In this document: positions 25,421 to 34,307 of the stretch, piece by piece
Layout: each line of letters begins with the position of its first letter
Position numbering within the stretch: the first letter of the stretch is position 1
Assembly: GCF_900104725.1 (NCBI RefSeq)
Contig: NZ_LT629758.1
Coordinates: forward strand, 3,534,001 to 3,598,000
DNA from: Actinoplanes derwentensis
Lineage (GTDB): Bacteria; Actinomycetota; Actinomycetes; Mycobacteriales; Micromonosporaceae
DNA: 64,000 nt
Direction of reading: 5' to 3'
Made by a program: the position numbers and the translations under genes
The notes under the pieces: generated by a model
Seen by the model: only the letters and a program-made list of their open reading frames with translations
What the model was told of the DNA's origin: nothing
The model's database searches: none

Positions 25421-26137
25421 CTACCCGCCGCCGTCTCCGGCTCCGCTCTCGCCGGCGACCAAGCCGTCAGGGACCAGGCCGCCGGGAACCAGTTCGAGTA
25501 GTCCGGCGACCAGTAGGGTGCGGCGGACCGCGTCCTGCACCATCGCCGGGCGGATCGGGCGGCGCTCGCCGGTCACGGTGAACAGTTCCCGGTCGCGCAC
25601 CGTCCACGGTGGGATCCGCTGCCCGAGATAGGCCTCCCGCAACGCGGGCCGGGTGAGCACCGGCGCGTCACCGACGAACTCGTACGGCATGTGCAGTGCC
25701 ATCGACGGTGCCGCCCGTGGCAGCCGCAGCACCACGAAGATCCCCTTGCCCTCCGGCCGGCTGACCGCGCCGTGCAGCGCGCCGCCCCGCCAGCGGATCT
25801 CCCCGGCCGTGACCGGAAGCCCATCCGTCTCGAACTCCCAGGTCTGCCCGATCTGGACGGTCCCGCCCGCCGTCATCGCGGCCCACGGCCATTCCCGTCC
25901 GCCCGGATCGGCGCTGGCCCAGCCCGACCGGGTCACGTGCCGCCGCAGGGAGTGCGCGGCCGCGACCCGGTTGGCCAGATAGATCAGCAGGGGCAGCACC
26001 AGGAGCAGGAGCAGCCCGCCGGACCGCTGTCCCGGGTACTGCTCCCCGAGCCGCCGGAAACCGGCGTCCGCGACGAAGAACAGATAGCTCACCACGAGCG
26101 AGAAAGCCGCCCACGAGACGAAACCGGCCAGGCGCAT
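25421..26137 (-). CDS. Hypothetical membrane protein, 238 aa
   Basis: Two N-terminal hydrophobic helices (about 8-24 and 42-58, with LLLLLVLPLLIYL) precede a soluble, strand-rich C-terminus of about 175 residues. The latter includes IRWRGGALHGAVSRPEGKG. Likely the C-terminal domain faces the cytoplasm. No family recognised. Confidence 0.65.
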   Translation of the reverse strand: MRLAGFVSWAAFSLVVSYLFFVADAGFRRLGEQYPGQRSGGLLLLLVLPLLIYLANRVAAAHSLRRHVTRSGWASADPGGREWPWAAMTAGGTVQIGQTWEFETDGLPVTAGEIRWRGGALHGAVSRPEGKGIFVVLRLPRAAPSMALHMPYEFVGDAPVLTRPALREAYLGQRIPPWTVRDRELFTVTGERRPIRPAMVQDAVRRTLLVAGLLELVPGGLVPDGLVAGESGAGDGGG

Positions 26138-26263
26138 CGGCGGTCCCCCGATCGAAGCCGTTGCATCCGCGAAAAGTCGGGGCCCGGCTAGGAGCGTCCC
26201 GATCTCCTCGACTATGCCTGGGCCCAGGCGTCCCGGTCGACCCCGTCGCCCGTCCGGGATCGG

Positions 26264-27202
26264 TCAGTACTTCAGGTGCTGCCGGGTCAGTTTGGCGATC
26301 TTCTCGACCAGGGTGATGCCGGCTTTCATCGACTTGTTGTTGTGCGACAGGACGGCCACCGAGACGTCGACCTTGCCGTTCTTCGTGGTGACCCGGCCGA
26401 TCGAGTTGACCGCCCACAGACCGCCGTCGGCGGAACGCGTGTCCCAGCCGTTCTTGACCGTGAAGATCTCACCCTTCTTGACGACCGCCGGAACCCCCCA
26501 GTCCTGGGCTTTCGACACGGTGTTCATCAGGGTGAAGGCGGTCTTGCGGGAGGACGCCTTCAACGGCCCCTTGGTGTCGACGAGTTCCTCGAGGAGCCGG
26601 ATCTGATCGGACGCGGTGGTCCGTGTCAGACCCCACCGGGTGTTGACGACGGTTTGTGTCAGGCCGAGCCGCTTGTTGCATCTGGTGACCGCGCTCTTGC
26701 CACCGATCCTCTGATAGAGCGTCGTGGTCGCGTTGTTGTCGCTGAGCCGGATCATCGGCCGGGCCAGTTTCATCTCGGCGGTGGTCGGGCCACGGCCGGC
26801 GTCCTGGGCTTTCAGCAGCATGCAGGCGAGGATCTGGGTCTTGACGATGCTGGCGGTGTCGAATTTGACCGAGCCCCGATAGACGTACCGCTGACCGGTT
26901 CTGCGATCGAAGACCCCGACCGAGAAATCAGGCGTCTTCCCGGCGAGTTTCTTCAGCGCCGCGTTCAGTGCTTTCACCTGAGCGGCCCGGTCGAGAACGG
27001 CGAGTTCCGCCGCGGTGGGGCCCAGCGGGGCGGCGAGAACGGACGCGGAATGGGACGCGGAGATCGACGACACCGGCCGCAACACGAAAGTGGCGGTGGC
27101 CGGATAGGAGTCACCGCTGCTCACCCGGGCCACGATCAGACCCCCGCCAGCCAGGCTGACCGCCACCGTCCCCGCCAGAATCGCCACCCGTAAGAACCTC
27201 AT
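26264..27202 (-). CDS. Exported serine hydrolase of the class A beta-lactamase/PBP-like fold
   Basis: An N-terminal signal/anchor (MRFLRVAILAGTVAVSLAGG) leads to a beta-lactamase-like domain. The SxxK motif is TASIVKTQ, the SDN motif is LSDNNATT, and the KTG box is represented by KNGWDTR. An Omega-loop Glu typical of true class A lactamases is not evident. Related actinobacterial proteins are often annotated as class A beta-lactamase-related serine hydrolases. Acting on peptidoglycan or beta-lactams is plausible; resistance is not implied. The upstream LysR gene reads 92 bases into this gene. Confidence 0.8.
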   Translation of the reverse strand: MRFLRVAILAGTVAVSLAGGGLIVARVSSGDSYPATATFVLRPVSSISASHSASVLAAPLGPTAAELAVLDRAAQVKALNAALKKLAGKTPDFSVGVFDRRTGQRYVYRGSVKFDTASIVKTQILACMLLKAQDAGRGPTTAEMKLARPMIRLSDNNATTTLYQRIGGKSAVTRCNKRLGLTQTVVNTRWGLTRTTASDQIRLLEELVDTKGPLKASSRKTAFTLMNTVSKAQDWGVPAVVKKGEIFTVKNGWDTRSADGGLWAVNSIGRVTTKNGKVDVSVAVLSHNNKSMKAGITLVEKIAKLTRQHLKY

Positions 27203-28097
27203 GACCGCCCACTCTAGTCATGAAATCCCCGGTCAGAGCGATCAGCGCGCGGGCGGCGGCACTCGGCGGCCGGTCGTCCGGCACCGCCAGCGAGAGCGGC
27301 CACCGCAGATCCGCGCCGGTGACCGGAATCGACACGATCCCGGAAAGACCGTCGAGCAGAAAACGCGGGAGAAGAGCAACACCGAGCCCATTGCGTACGT
27401 AATCCACGCTCGTTCCGATATCGGTCAGCTCGATCGTCACGTGCCGTCGCACACTCGCCGCGGTGAACGCTCGGTCCGCTACGTCCCGGTTGCCGAAACC
27501 GACCGGCAGGTCGATGAAGTCCAGCCCACCGAGCGCCTCGATCGAGATCGACGGCAGTCCGGCCAGCGGATGCCCGATCGGGACCGTCAGGTCCATCACC
27601 GACGTGGCCAGTTCGGTGAGCCGCAACCCGGCCGGCCGGGGCCCGGGAACCGAGACGAACGCCACGTCGAGCCGGTGCCCGACGAGCATGTCGACGAGCC
27701 CGCCGGAGCCGGTCGGTGACACCGCGGTCTGCAGGATCACCCCCGGATGGCGGCGGTGGAACTCGCCGAGCAACGCCGGCAGGTCGATGATCCGGATCGA
27801 GGTGAGCGTCCCGATCCGCAGGGTTCCGCGCAGGCCGCCGGTGACCTCGGCGACCGCGTCCCGGGCGTCGCGGGCCGCGTCCAGGGCGATCCGGGCCCGC
27901 GGCAACAGGGCCTCCCCGGCGTCGGTGAGCCGGACCCGTTTGGCGTTGCGGTCCAGCAGCGGGGTGCCGAACTCGCGTTCCAGGGTCTTGATCGCGGCGG
28001 AGACCGCGGACTGGACCACATGCAGGCGGGTGGCCGCCCGGCTGAAGTGCAGTTCCTCGGCGACGGCGACGAAATACTCGAGCTGGCGCAGTTCCAC
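27111..28097 (-). CDS. LysR-family transcriptional regulator
   Basis: The N-terminal HTH begins at the GTG start: VELRQLEYFVAVAEELHFSR, RLHVVQSAVSAAIKTLE. A type-2 periplasmic-binding-like sensor domain follows (about 90-295, GTLRIGTLTSIRIIDLPALL). The C-terminus is an odd Gly-rich tail that overlaps the start of the downstream hydrolase by 92 bases in another frame. The normal family end would be near ALIALTGDFMTRVG. The gene is divergent from an MFS pump with a 12-bp palindrome between, so it probably regulates the pump. Confidence 0.88.
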   Translation of the reverse strand: MELRQLEYFVAVAEELHFSRAATRLHVVQSAVSAAIKTLEREFGTPLLDRNAKRVRLTDAGEALLPRARIALDAARDARDAVAEVTGGLRGTLRIGTLTSIRIIDLPALLGEFHRRHPGVILQTAVSPTGSGGLVDMLVGHRLDVAFVSVPGPRPAGLRLTELATSVMDLTVPIGHPLAGLPSISIEALGGLDFIDLPVGFGNRDVADRAFTAASVRRHVTIELTDIGTSVDYVRNGLGVALLPRFLLDGLSGIVSIPVTGADLRWPLSLAVPDDRPPSAAARALIALTGDFMTRVGGHEVLTGGDSGGDGGGQPGWRGSDRGPGEQR

Positions 28098-28112
28098 ACT
28101 CCCGAGTATCAA

Positions 28113-28124
28113 CGATCGCGATCG
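28113..28124. promoter_or_regulatory. 12-bp perfect palindrome in the LysR/MFS divergent promoter
   Basis: CGATCGCGATCG lies 15 bases from the LysR start and 56 bases from the MFS start. A LysR binding site is plausible, although the motif lacks the classic T-N11-A form. Confidence 0.35.
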
Positions 28125-28180
28125 GTTCGAGCGGAAACTTTCGTTGGCGATGATGCTCGGATCGGCGCAGAGTCCCCGGT

Positions 28181-29449
28181 ATGGCACTACTTCTGGAAGA
28201 ACGCGTCCGCCCGGCAGCACGAACGAGCACCGGGTTCTGGTCGGTCGCGACGGCGTTCCTGATCGCGATGGCGTTCTCGACGGTGCCCGCGCCGCTGTTC
28301 CCGCTCTACGGGTTCACCACGTTCACCGTCACGATCGTCTTCGCCGCCTACGCCGTCGGGGTGGTGGTCAGCCTGGTCCTGGCCGGGCACGTCTCCGACC
28401 GGCTCGGCCGCAAACGCGTACTGGTCCCGGCACTGGCCCTGGAGGTCGTCGCCGCGGCACTGTTCCTGACCGGAACGTCACTGCCGGTGCTGATCGCGGC
28501 CCGGCTCATCACCGGCCTCGGCGTCGGCATGATCACCGCTACGGCCACCGCCCACCTGCACGAACTGCACGCCGCCCACCGGCCCGGCGCGCCCGGCACC
28601 CGGTTCGAGATCGTGTCCACGGCGGCCAACATCGGCGGGCTCGGGCTGGGCACCCTGGTCGCGGGTTTCCTGGCGGAGTTCTTCGGAGCCCCCTTGCGTA
28701 CGCCGTACCTGGTATTCCTGGTCCTGCTCCTGGTCGCCATCGGCGCCGTGCTGATCGCCCCGGAGACGGTCCGGCCGGACAACGCCTACCGATACCGACC
28801 GCAGCGGATCACCACCACCCCCGGCCCGGCCTACCTGGCCGCCGCGACCGGCGCGTTCGCCGCCTTCTCGGTCTTCGGCTTCTTCACCTCGGTCGCCCCC
28901 GGGTTCGTCGCCGGCACCCTGCACCACCCGTCCCGGCTGCTGGCCGGCGTGATCGTCTTCGCGGTGTTCGGCGGTTCCGCCGTGGCGCAGACCCTGACCA
29001 CCGGGCTGCCGGCCCGCACCAGGACCACCCCGGGCCTGGCCTTCCAGGCGACCGGCGTACTGACCCTGGTCACCGGCATGCACCTGACCAGCCTCCCGGT
29101 CTTCCTCACCGGCGGTCTGCTGGCCGGCATCGGCGCCGGCATTCTTTTCAAGGCCTCCATCGGTACGGTCGCCGCACTGGCCGCCCCCGCCGAACGAGGC
29201 GCCGCCCTGGCCGGACTCTTCCTGATCGCCTACGTGGCACTCGCGGCATCAGCCTTGTCGATCGGCGTGGCCACGCTGTTCACCGGCGTGATCACGGTGA
29301 TGACCTGGTTCGCCGCAGCCCTGCTGCTGATGCTGGCCGCGGTCGCCGTCCTGGCCCACCGGCCGAATACCGTCCGACCGCCGGCCAGCCCCGCCGCTGG
29401 CTCAGGGCCGCCCCGCAGCAGACCGCTGACCCACCCCACGGGCGGCTGA
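28181..29449 (+). CDS. MFS transporter
   Basis: A 422-residue protein with 12 predicted membrane segments. The loop 2-3 motif GHVSDRLGRKRVLVP is the MFS signature, and the first helix contains TVPAPLFPLYGF, typical of a YcaD/AraJ-like subgroup of actinobacterial efflux proteins. The C-terminus ends in a Pro/Ser/Arg-rich cytoplasmic tail. Divergent from a LysR gene that likely controls it. Substrate unknown. Confidence 0.87.
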   Translation: MALLLEERVRPAARTSTGFWSVATAFLIAMAFSTVPAPLFPLYGFTTFTVTIVFAAYAVGVVVSLVLAGHVSDRLGRKRVLVPALALEVVAAALFLTGTSLPVLIAARLITGLGVGMITATATAHLHELHAAHRPGAPGTRFEIVSTAANIGGLGLGTLVAGFLAEFFGAPLRTPYLVFLVLLLVAIGAVLIAPETVRPDNAYRYRPQRITTTPGPAYLAAATGAFAAFSVFGFFTSVAPGFVAGTLHHPSRLLAGVIVFAVFGGSAVAQTLTTGLPARTRTTPGLAFQATGVLTLVTGMHLTSLPVFLTGGLLAGIGAGILFKASIGTVAALAAPAERGAALAGLFLIAYVALAASALSIGVATLFTGVITVMTWFAAALLLMLAAVAVLAHRPNTVRPPASPAAGSGPPRSRPLTHPTGG

Positions 29450-29515
29450 GGCCCCGCAGAACCGCTGGCCCGGCCCATCGACAGGCCACCGATCTGACCC
29501 GGCGATAAACCGCCG

Positions 29516-29869
29516 TCAGACCAGTCGTCGGCCGTATTCTTCCACCATCTGCCGTAGTGTCGCCCGGTCGTCCAGATATGGGCGACCGGTTGCGGTCAGC
29601 ACCGATTCGCCCGGGAGCACTCGCGCGCCCTCGGAGCGCCCCACGACCCGATGAACGTGGAATTCGCCAGACGTCATGCCCGGCTGCGGTCACGTGGTGG
29701 ACCAGCATCGCCCGGCGCCCCTCGGCCGTGGTCACGGGGTGGCCGTCGAGTTCGGGACGGGCCGGGCCGGGCCCGGCCCGAGCAGGACGTCCCACGCCGT
29801 CGCCGGTTCGGCCAGCACCGCCTGCCACTGCCCGGCCGTGAGTCGTCGGCCGATCAGGCTCATTCCCAT
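29516..29869 (-). pseudogene. Hypothetical protein gene broken by two frameshifts
   Basis: From ATG 29869 one frame reads MGMSLIGRRLTAGQWQAVL, then AEPATAWDVLLG. Sense then moves to a second frame (ELDGHPVTTAEGRRAMLVHH) and to a third (SGEFHVHRVVGRSEGARVLP), ending EEYGRRLV with a stop at 29516. Together these give about 115 residues. The MGMSLIGR start recalls DUF1877-type proteins, but the rest does not clearly fit. Nothing else is seen in the 29450-29992 gap. Confidence 0.5.
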
Positions 29870-29992
29870 GTCCGGCCACCTGACTCTCCCCGGAGGGCCG
29901 CATTCGGCCCGGCGGTCGCGTTTCGGTCCGGAGCACCGCCGGGCTCGCGCGGACGCCACGGGGCTCTGCGGACTCGTACCAGGAAAAGGTCT

Positions 29993-30427
29993 TCAGAAGC
30001 CGCTCAGCCGTAACGGCTCACCGGACCGCCAGGCAGCGACCGACGCCGCGGACGAGGGGTAGGTCGTGGGTGGCAGGTCATCCCAGGGGAACCAGGCTAT
30101 CTCGGCGCATTTGTGGGGTTCTGCGTTGAACGGGGTGCCGTGCCGTGCCGGGGCGAACGGAACGGCGAACGTCAACCCGATCCGGGTATGTCCGGACGGC
30201 GTCCGATGGTGGATGGTGGTGACCAGGCGGGGCTCGGACGGGCCGAGGCGCACCCCGATCTCCTCCAGGGTCTCCCGGCGCACGGCCGAGACGACGTCCT
30301 CTCCCGGCTCCAGTTTTCCACTCGGCAGGTTCCACTGGCCGTCGGCGAAACCGGTGCCGGACCGCAGCCCGAGCAGCACCTGATCACCGTCAGCGAGGAT
30401 GAGCAGCACGTCGACCGGATGTGACAT
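29993..30427 (-). CDS. NUDIX hydrolase
   Basis: The NUDIX box is complete: GKLEPGEDVVSAVRRETLEEIG matches GX5EX7REUXEEXGU (given here over residues about 37-58). A HPVDVLLILADG first strand and a FNAEPHKCAEIAWF region complete the fold. Length 144 aa. Likely hydrolyses a nucleoside diphosphate linked to X; substrate not assignable. Confidence 0.9.
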   Translation of the reverse strand: MSHPVDVLLILADGDQVLLGLRSGTGFADGQWNLPSGKLEPGEDVVSAVRRETLEEIGVRLGPSEPRLVTTIHHRTPSGHTRIGLTFAVPFAPARHGTPFNAEPHKCAEIAWFPWDDLPPTTYPSSAASVAAWRSGEPLRLSGF

Positions 30428-30495
30428 ATGGGCATTCCAGCACAGGGGTATGACAAAAGCGCGTGCTGCGCCAGACTGGCCGGGGAGGTGCGAGC

Positions 30496-33471
30496 GTGCC
30501 CGTCACCCCGTTGCTGGCCGGCGATCCGGAACGGCTCGGTGCGCATGCCGTGGTCGGGCGGCTCGGCAGTGGTGGCATGGGCACCGTCTACCTGGCTGAA
30601 GGGCCGGACGGGCGGCAGGTCGCGATCAAAGTGGTCCGGCAGACCGATCCCACGTTTCTGGCCCGGTTCCGCAGTGAGGTGAAACGGGCCCGCCAGGTTC
30701 CGCCGTTCTGCACGGCCGCGGTGCTGCACGACGATCTGGAACATGATCCGCCGTACCTGATCGTCGAGTACGTCGACGGGCCGAGCCTCGCCGAGGTGGT
30801 ACAGGAGCGCGGGCCGCTGCACCCTTCCGAGGCGTACGCGGTGGCCGTCGGTGTGGCCACCGCCCTGGTCGCCATCCACGGTGCGGGTGTGGTGCACCGT
30901 GACCTGAAACCGGCGAACGTGCTGCTGGCCGTCGGCCTACCCAAGGTGATCGACTTCGGGATCGCCCGTGGTGTCGACCTGAGTGCCGAGTTGACCGGTC
31001 CTGATCAGGTGATCGGCACCATCGGCTACCTGGCGCCGGAATGTCTGGATCCCGGCGACCGGGGCCGGGTGGGGCCGCCCGCGGACGTGTTCGCGTGGGG
31101 GGTGCTGGTCGGGTTCGCGGCGACCGGGCGAACCCCGTTCGGCGGTGACTCCCCGCTCGCGACGATCGGCCGGATCCTGACCCGGGCGCCCGATCTGGAC
31201 GGTGTCCCGGAGCCGTTGCGCCGGCTGGCCGCCGCCGCCCTGCAGAAGGATCCGGCGAAACGCCCGTCCGCGCCGGAACTGCTGGACGCCCTGCTGTCGG
31301 CCGGGCGGCCGGGCCCGGAGCTGCGGCGGGTCGCCCTGGCGGCGCAGGCCAGCAGCCGGCCGCGGCGCCGGGCCGCCTGGGCGGTGGCCGGTGTGCTGGT
31401 GCTGGGGCTGCTGGCGGGGGCGATGGTCGCGCTGGACCGGGCCGGTGACACGGTGGCCCGGCAGGACCGGGCACTGGCCCAGCGGGACCTTCTCGACCGG
31501 TCGGCGCGGGTGCTGGACGGTGATCCGGGTCTGGCGTTGCGGCTGGCGGTGAGTGCCGAGCGGATCAGCCCGTCGGCACGCAGCCGGGCCGCCATCGACA
31601 CCGCGCTGGCCACCGGTTATGACGGTGAGTTGAGCCCGGACGAGGCGGTCTACGCCGCCGAGTTCCGGCCGGACGGCCGGATGGTGGCGACGGCCGGTGC
31701 CGGTGACGTCGCCCTGTGGTCGATGGACGGCGGCCGATTCGAACGGGTGGGTGCCCTCGGGGTGGACGGGGAGACGGTCGATCTGTCGTTCAGCCCGGAC
31801 GGCCGGACCGTCGCGACGGCCGGGGCCCGGCTGCAGCTGTGGGACACGTTCGGGGCCTATCCGCTGGCCGAGCTGACCGGGCAGGCGTGGGACGGAGTGC
31901 AGTTCAGTGCCGACCGGCGGCGGCTGTTGACGGTCTCGGACCGGATCGAACTGTGGGATGTCCGTGACCGGAAACGACCACGGTCGGTGTGGTCCGCGGC
32001 GGCCGGGACCGCGACTCGGGGCGGGGCCCGGCTCAGCCCGGACGGGCGGCTGCTCGCCGGAGTGGCCGAGGGTGAGCTGCTGACCGTGTGGGCGGCCGAA
32101 GGCGAGCCGCGGCGACTCTCCGTCATCACCGATGCGGACGCAGTGCTCAACCTGGCGTTCAGCCCGGACGGGACGTTACTCGCGGCAGCTACGGTCAGTG
32201 ACGGGGTGCGGCTCTACGATCTGCGGGATCCGGCCCGGCCACGGCTGTTGTCGCGGTTCGCCGGGGACAGCGGGACCGTCACTTCGGTGGCGTTCGACCG
32301 GACCGGCGGGATCCTCGCGGTCGGCGGTGACCAGCGGACTGTGGGTCTGTGGAGTCTCGCCGAGCCGGCCGTCCCGCTCGCGTTGCGCACGTTGCGGCGC
32401 GACGGTGGCTGGATCTCCTCGATCGACTTCACCCCGGACGGGAACCGGCTGCTCACCGCGGGCTGGCAGGGTGCGGCCCGGTCGGCGGCGCTGTGGCGGG
32501 TGGCACCGTTCGCACCGCGGCTCGCGAGCCGGATCGACGGTCCGGTCGATCCGGCTCGCACAGTGGCCGTCGCCGGTGGGGTGCTGGCCGTGGCGTCGCC
32601 GGGCACCGAACGGATCGACTTCTGGGATCTGCGGGACCCGGACCGGCCGGTCCCGGCGCGCCCGCCACTGTCGGTGACCGGGATGGTGCGGGCGCGCCTC
32701 GCCGGTGACCTGTTGTACGCGACCGGTGCGGTCTATGACCTGTCCGCAGACGCGCCCCGCAAACTGCTGGAACGGGTGATCGCCGCCGACCCGGGACGCG
32801 GCCTGGCCACCGTCTTCGCGGATCAGTCCCGGATTCAGGTCTTCCGGCTGGCGGCCGGCACCGCACCGGTCCGGCTCGCCGAGATACCGGCGTCGTGGGT
32901 GGCGGCGGCCACGTTCGACGAGGTCACCGGGGATCTGGTGGTCGCCGGGGACAACGGTGGTTCGGAATCGTCGCTCACCGTCTGGTCCATGATCGACCCG
33001 GCCGTGCCGCGCCGGGCCACCACGCTGGCGACCCAGGGCGGATTCCAGACCTTGGAAGCGCGCGGCGGCACGATCGTCGCCGGGCAGCGGGACATCGTCG
33101 TCTGGACCGGCGGGACCGTCAGCGCCGTACCCCGCAGTGACAGCGGGTCGGTCACCGTCAGTCTCTCCGCCGACCGGACGATGATGGCCGTGACCGGCGA
33201 CTCCGGCACCGGGCTGTGGCACCTCTCCCCCGGTGCCGCCCCACTGAAGGCCGCGGTGCTGCCGGGCCGGGCGGTCTCCGCCGGTTTCAGCCCGGACAGC
33301 CCGCTGCTCACCGTCGGTGATCCGCGGGGCACCACGGTCTGGGACGTCAGTGCCCTGCAGATGACCCTGCGTGACCCGCTGTCCGAGGCGTGCCTGCGGC
33401 AGGGCGGTCTCACCGAGCCCGAATGGCGGGCGTACACGCCGACGTTGCCCTTCCAGCAGGCCTGCCGCTGA
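30496..33471 (+). CDS. Transmembrane Ser/Thr protein kinase with C-terminal WD40 propeller
   Basis: The 991-residue protein starts at GTG 30496. Kinase motifs: Gly loop GRLGSGGMGTVY (21-32), catalytic Lys45 in VAIK, HRDLKPAN with Asp136, and DFG at 153-155. A single membrane helix follows at about 293-315 (AWAVAGVLVLGLLAGAMVAL). The extracytoplasmic part begins with a helical nSTAND-like linker (LAQRDLLDRSARVLDGDPGL...RLAVSAERISP). It then forms a WD40-type propeller with repeated FSPDGR..VA.A blades. Such kinases sense envelope or ligand signals, but no ligand is evident. It follows a divergent NUDIX gene and has no obvious operon partner. Confidence 0.9.
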   Translation: MPVTPLLAGDPERLGAHAVVGRLGSGGMGTVYLAEGPDGRQVAIKVVRQTDPTFLARFRSEVKRARQVPPFCTAAVLHDDLEHDPPYLIVEYVDGPSLAEVVQERGPLHPSEAYAVAVGVATALVAIHGAGVVHRDLKPANVLLAVGLPKVIDFGIARGVDLSAELTGPDQVIGTIGYLAPECLDPGDRGRVGPPADVFAWGVLVGFAATGRTPFGGDSPLATIGRILTRAPDLDGVPEPLRRLAAAALQKDPAKRPSAPELLDALLSAGRPGPELRRVALAAQASSRPRRRAAWAVAGVLVLGLLAGAMVALDRAGDTVARQDRALAQRDLLDRSARVLDGDPGLALRLAVSAERISPSARSRAAIDTALATGYDGELSPDEAVYAAEFRPDGRMVATAGAGDVALWSMDGGRFERVGALGVDGETVDLSFSPDGRTVATAGARLQLWDTFGAYPLAELTGQAWDGVQFSADRRRLLTVSDRIELWDVRDRKRPRSVWSAAAGTATRGGARLSPDGRLLAGVAEGELLTVWAAEGEPRRLSVITDADAVLNLAFSPDGTLLAAATVSDGVRLYDLRDPARPRLLSRFAGDSGTVTSVAFDRTGGILAVGGDQRTVGLWSLAEPAVPLALRTLRRDGGWISSIDFTPDGNRLLTAGWQGAARSAALWRVAPFAPRLASRIDGPVDPARTVAVAGGVLAVASPGTERIDFWDLRDPDRPVPARPPLSVTGMVRARLAGDLLYATGAVYDLSADAPRKLLERVIAADPGRGLATVFADQSRIQVFRLAAGTAPVRLAEIPASWVAAATFDEVTGDLVVAGDNGGSESSLTVWSMIDPAVPRRATTLATQGGFQTLEARGGTIVAGQRDIVVWTGGTVSAVPRSDSGSVTVSLSADRTMMAVTGDSGTGLWHLSPGAAPLKAAVLPGRAVSAGFSPDSPLLTVGDPRGTTVWDVSALQMTLRDPLSEACLRQGGLTEPEWRAYTPTLPFQQACR

Positions 33472-33486
33472 TCCCGTCCACCGGCC

Positions 33487-34212
33487 TCACCACTCGATGG
33501 GGCCCGAGTCGTCGAAGAAGGCGCCGGTCGGGCCGCCGTCGGGCAGGGTCGCCAGGGTGACGGCCGCCGCCGCGCCCTCGGCCGGGGTCCGGTGGCCGCG
33601 GTGGCCGTTCAGGTCGGTCTTCACAAAACCGGGGCAGGCCATGTTGATCAGGATGCCGGTGTCGCGCAGGGCCTTCGCGTACTGGACGGTGATCGCGTTC
33701 AGGAACGTCTTCGACGGGGCGTAGGCCATCGACAGCGGGCCGGTGTCGGCGTCCGGCACGCTCTGCCGGGTCAGCGAGCCGACGGTGCTGGACATGTTGA
33801 CGATGCGCGGGGACGCCGACCGGCGCAACAGTGGCAGCAGGGCGTCGGTGACCCGCATGACGCCGAGCACGTTGGTCTCCACGACCGTGCGCACGATCGA
33901 CAGGTCGGTCTCGGTGGGCGCCTGTTCCCAGCCGCCGGTGATGGCGGCGTTGTTGACGAGTACGTCGAGGCGCCCGTACCGGTTCTGGAGAAGTTCGGCC
34001 GCGGCGGTGACGCTGGTGTCGTCGGTGACGTCGAGGGGCACGCCGAACGCGTCGACGCCCGCGGCCCGCAGTTCCCGGACCGCGGTCTCGCGTCGTTCGG
34101 TGTCGCGGGCGCCGATGCCGACGGTCCAGCCGAGGGCGCCGAGTTCGGTGGCGATGGCGTACCCGATGCCCTTGTTGGCGCCGGTGACCAGTGCAATCGT
34201 GTTGTCGCTCAT
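33487..34212 (-). CDS. Short-chain dehydrogenase/reductase
   Basis: Classic SDR: cofactor motif TGANKGIG (TGxxxGxG), NNAAITGG (NNAG-like), a Ser in MSSTVGSL and the catalytic YAPSKTFLN (YxxxK). Length 241 aa from ATG 34212. Similar to carbonyl-reductase-like SDRs preferring NADPH, judging from the ARDTERRE after strand 2. It is divergent from a LysR gene with an ATACC/GGTAT site between. Substrate unknown. Confidence 0.9.
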   Translation of the reverse strand: MSDNTIALVTGANKGIGYAIATELGALGWTVGIGARDTERRETAVRELRAAGVDAFGVPLDVTDDTSVTAAAELLQNRYGRLDVLVNNAAITGGWEQAPTETDLSIVRTVVETNVLGVMRVTDALLPLLRRSASPRIVNMSSTVGSLTRQSVPDADTGPLSMAYAPSKTFLNAITVQYAKALRDTGILINMACPGFVKTDLNGHRGHRTPAEGAAAAVTLATLPDGGPTGAFFDDSGPIEW

Positions 34213-34268
34213 GGCACCGATCCTGGCCGGGGCAGATCCACGGACCAACACCGCTTGGGCACGAACCG

Positions 34269-34283
34269 ATACCCGTCAGGTAT
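34269..34283. promoter_or_regulatory. LysR-type binding site in the SDR/LysR divergent promoter
   Basis: ATACC-N5-GGTAT is a perfect 5-bp-arm inverted repeat of the T-N11-A kind, 25 bases before the LysR GTG start and 57 bases from the SDR start. Confidence 0.6.
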
Positions 34284-34307
34284 GGATCCGGAGCTACGGT
34301 TGCGGAT

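Noticed and set aside
26264..27202. Calling this gene a true class A beta-lactamase resistance gene
   Set aside because: SxxK and SDN are present, but the Omega-loop Glu is not evident and the KTG box is altered, so only the fold can be claimed.
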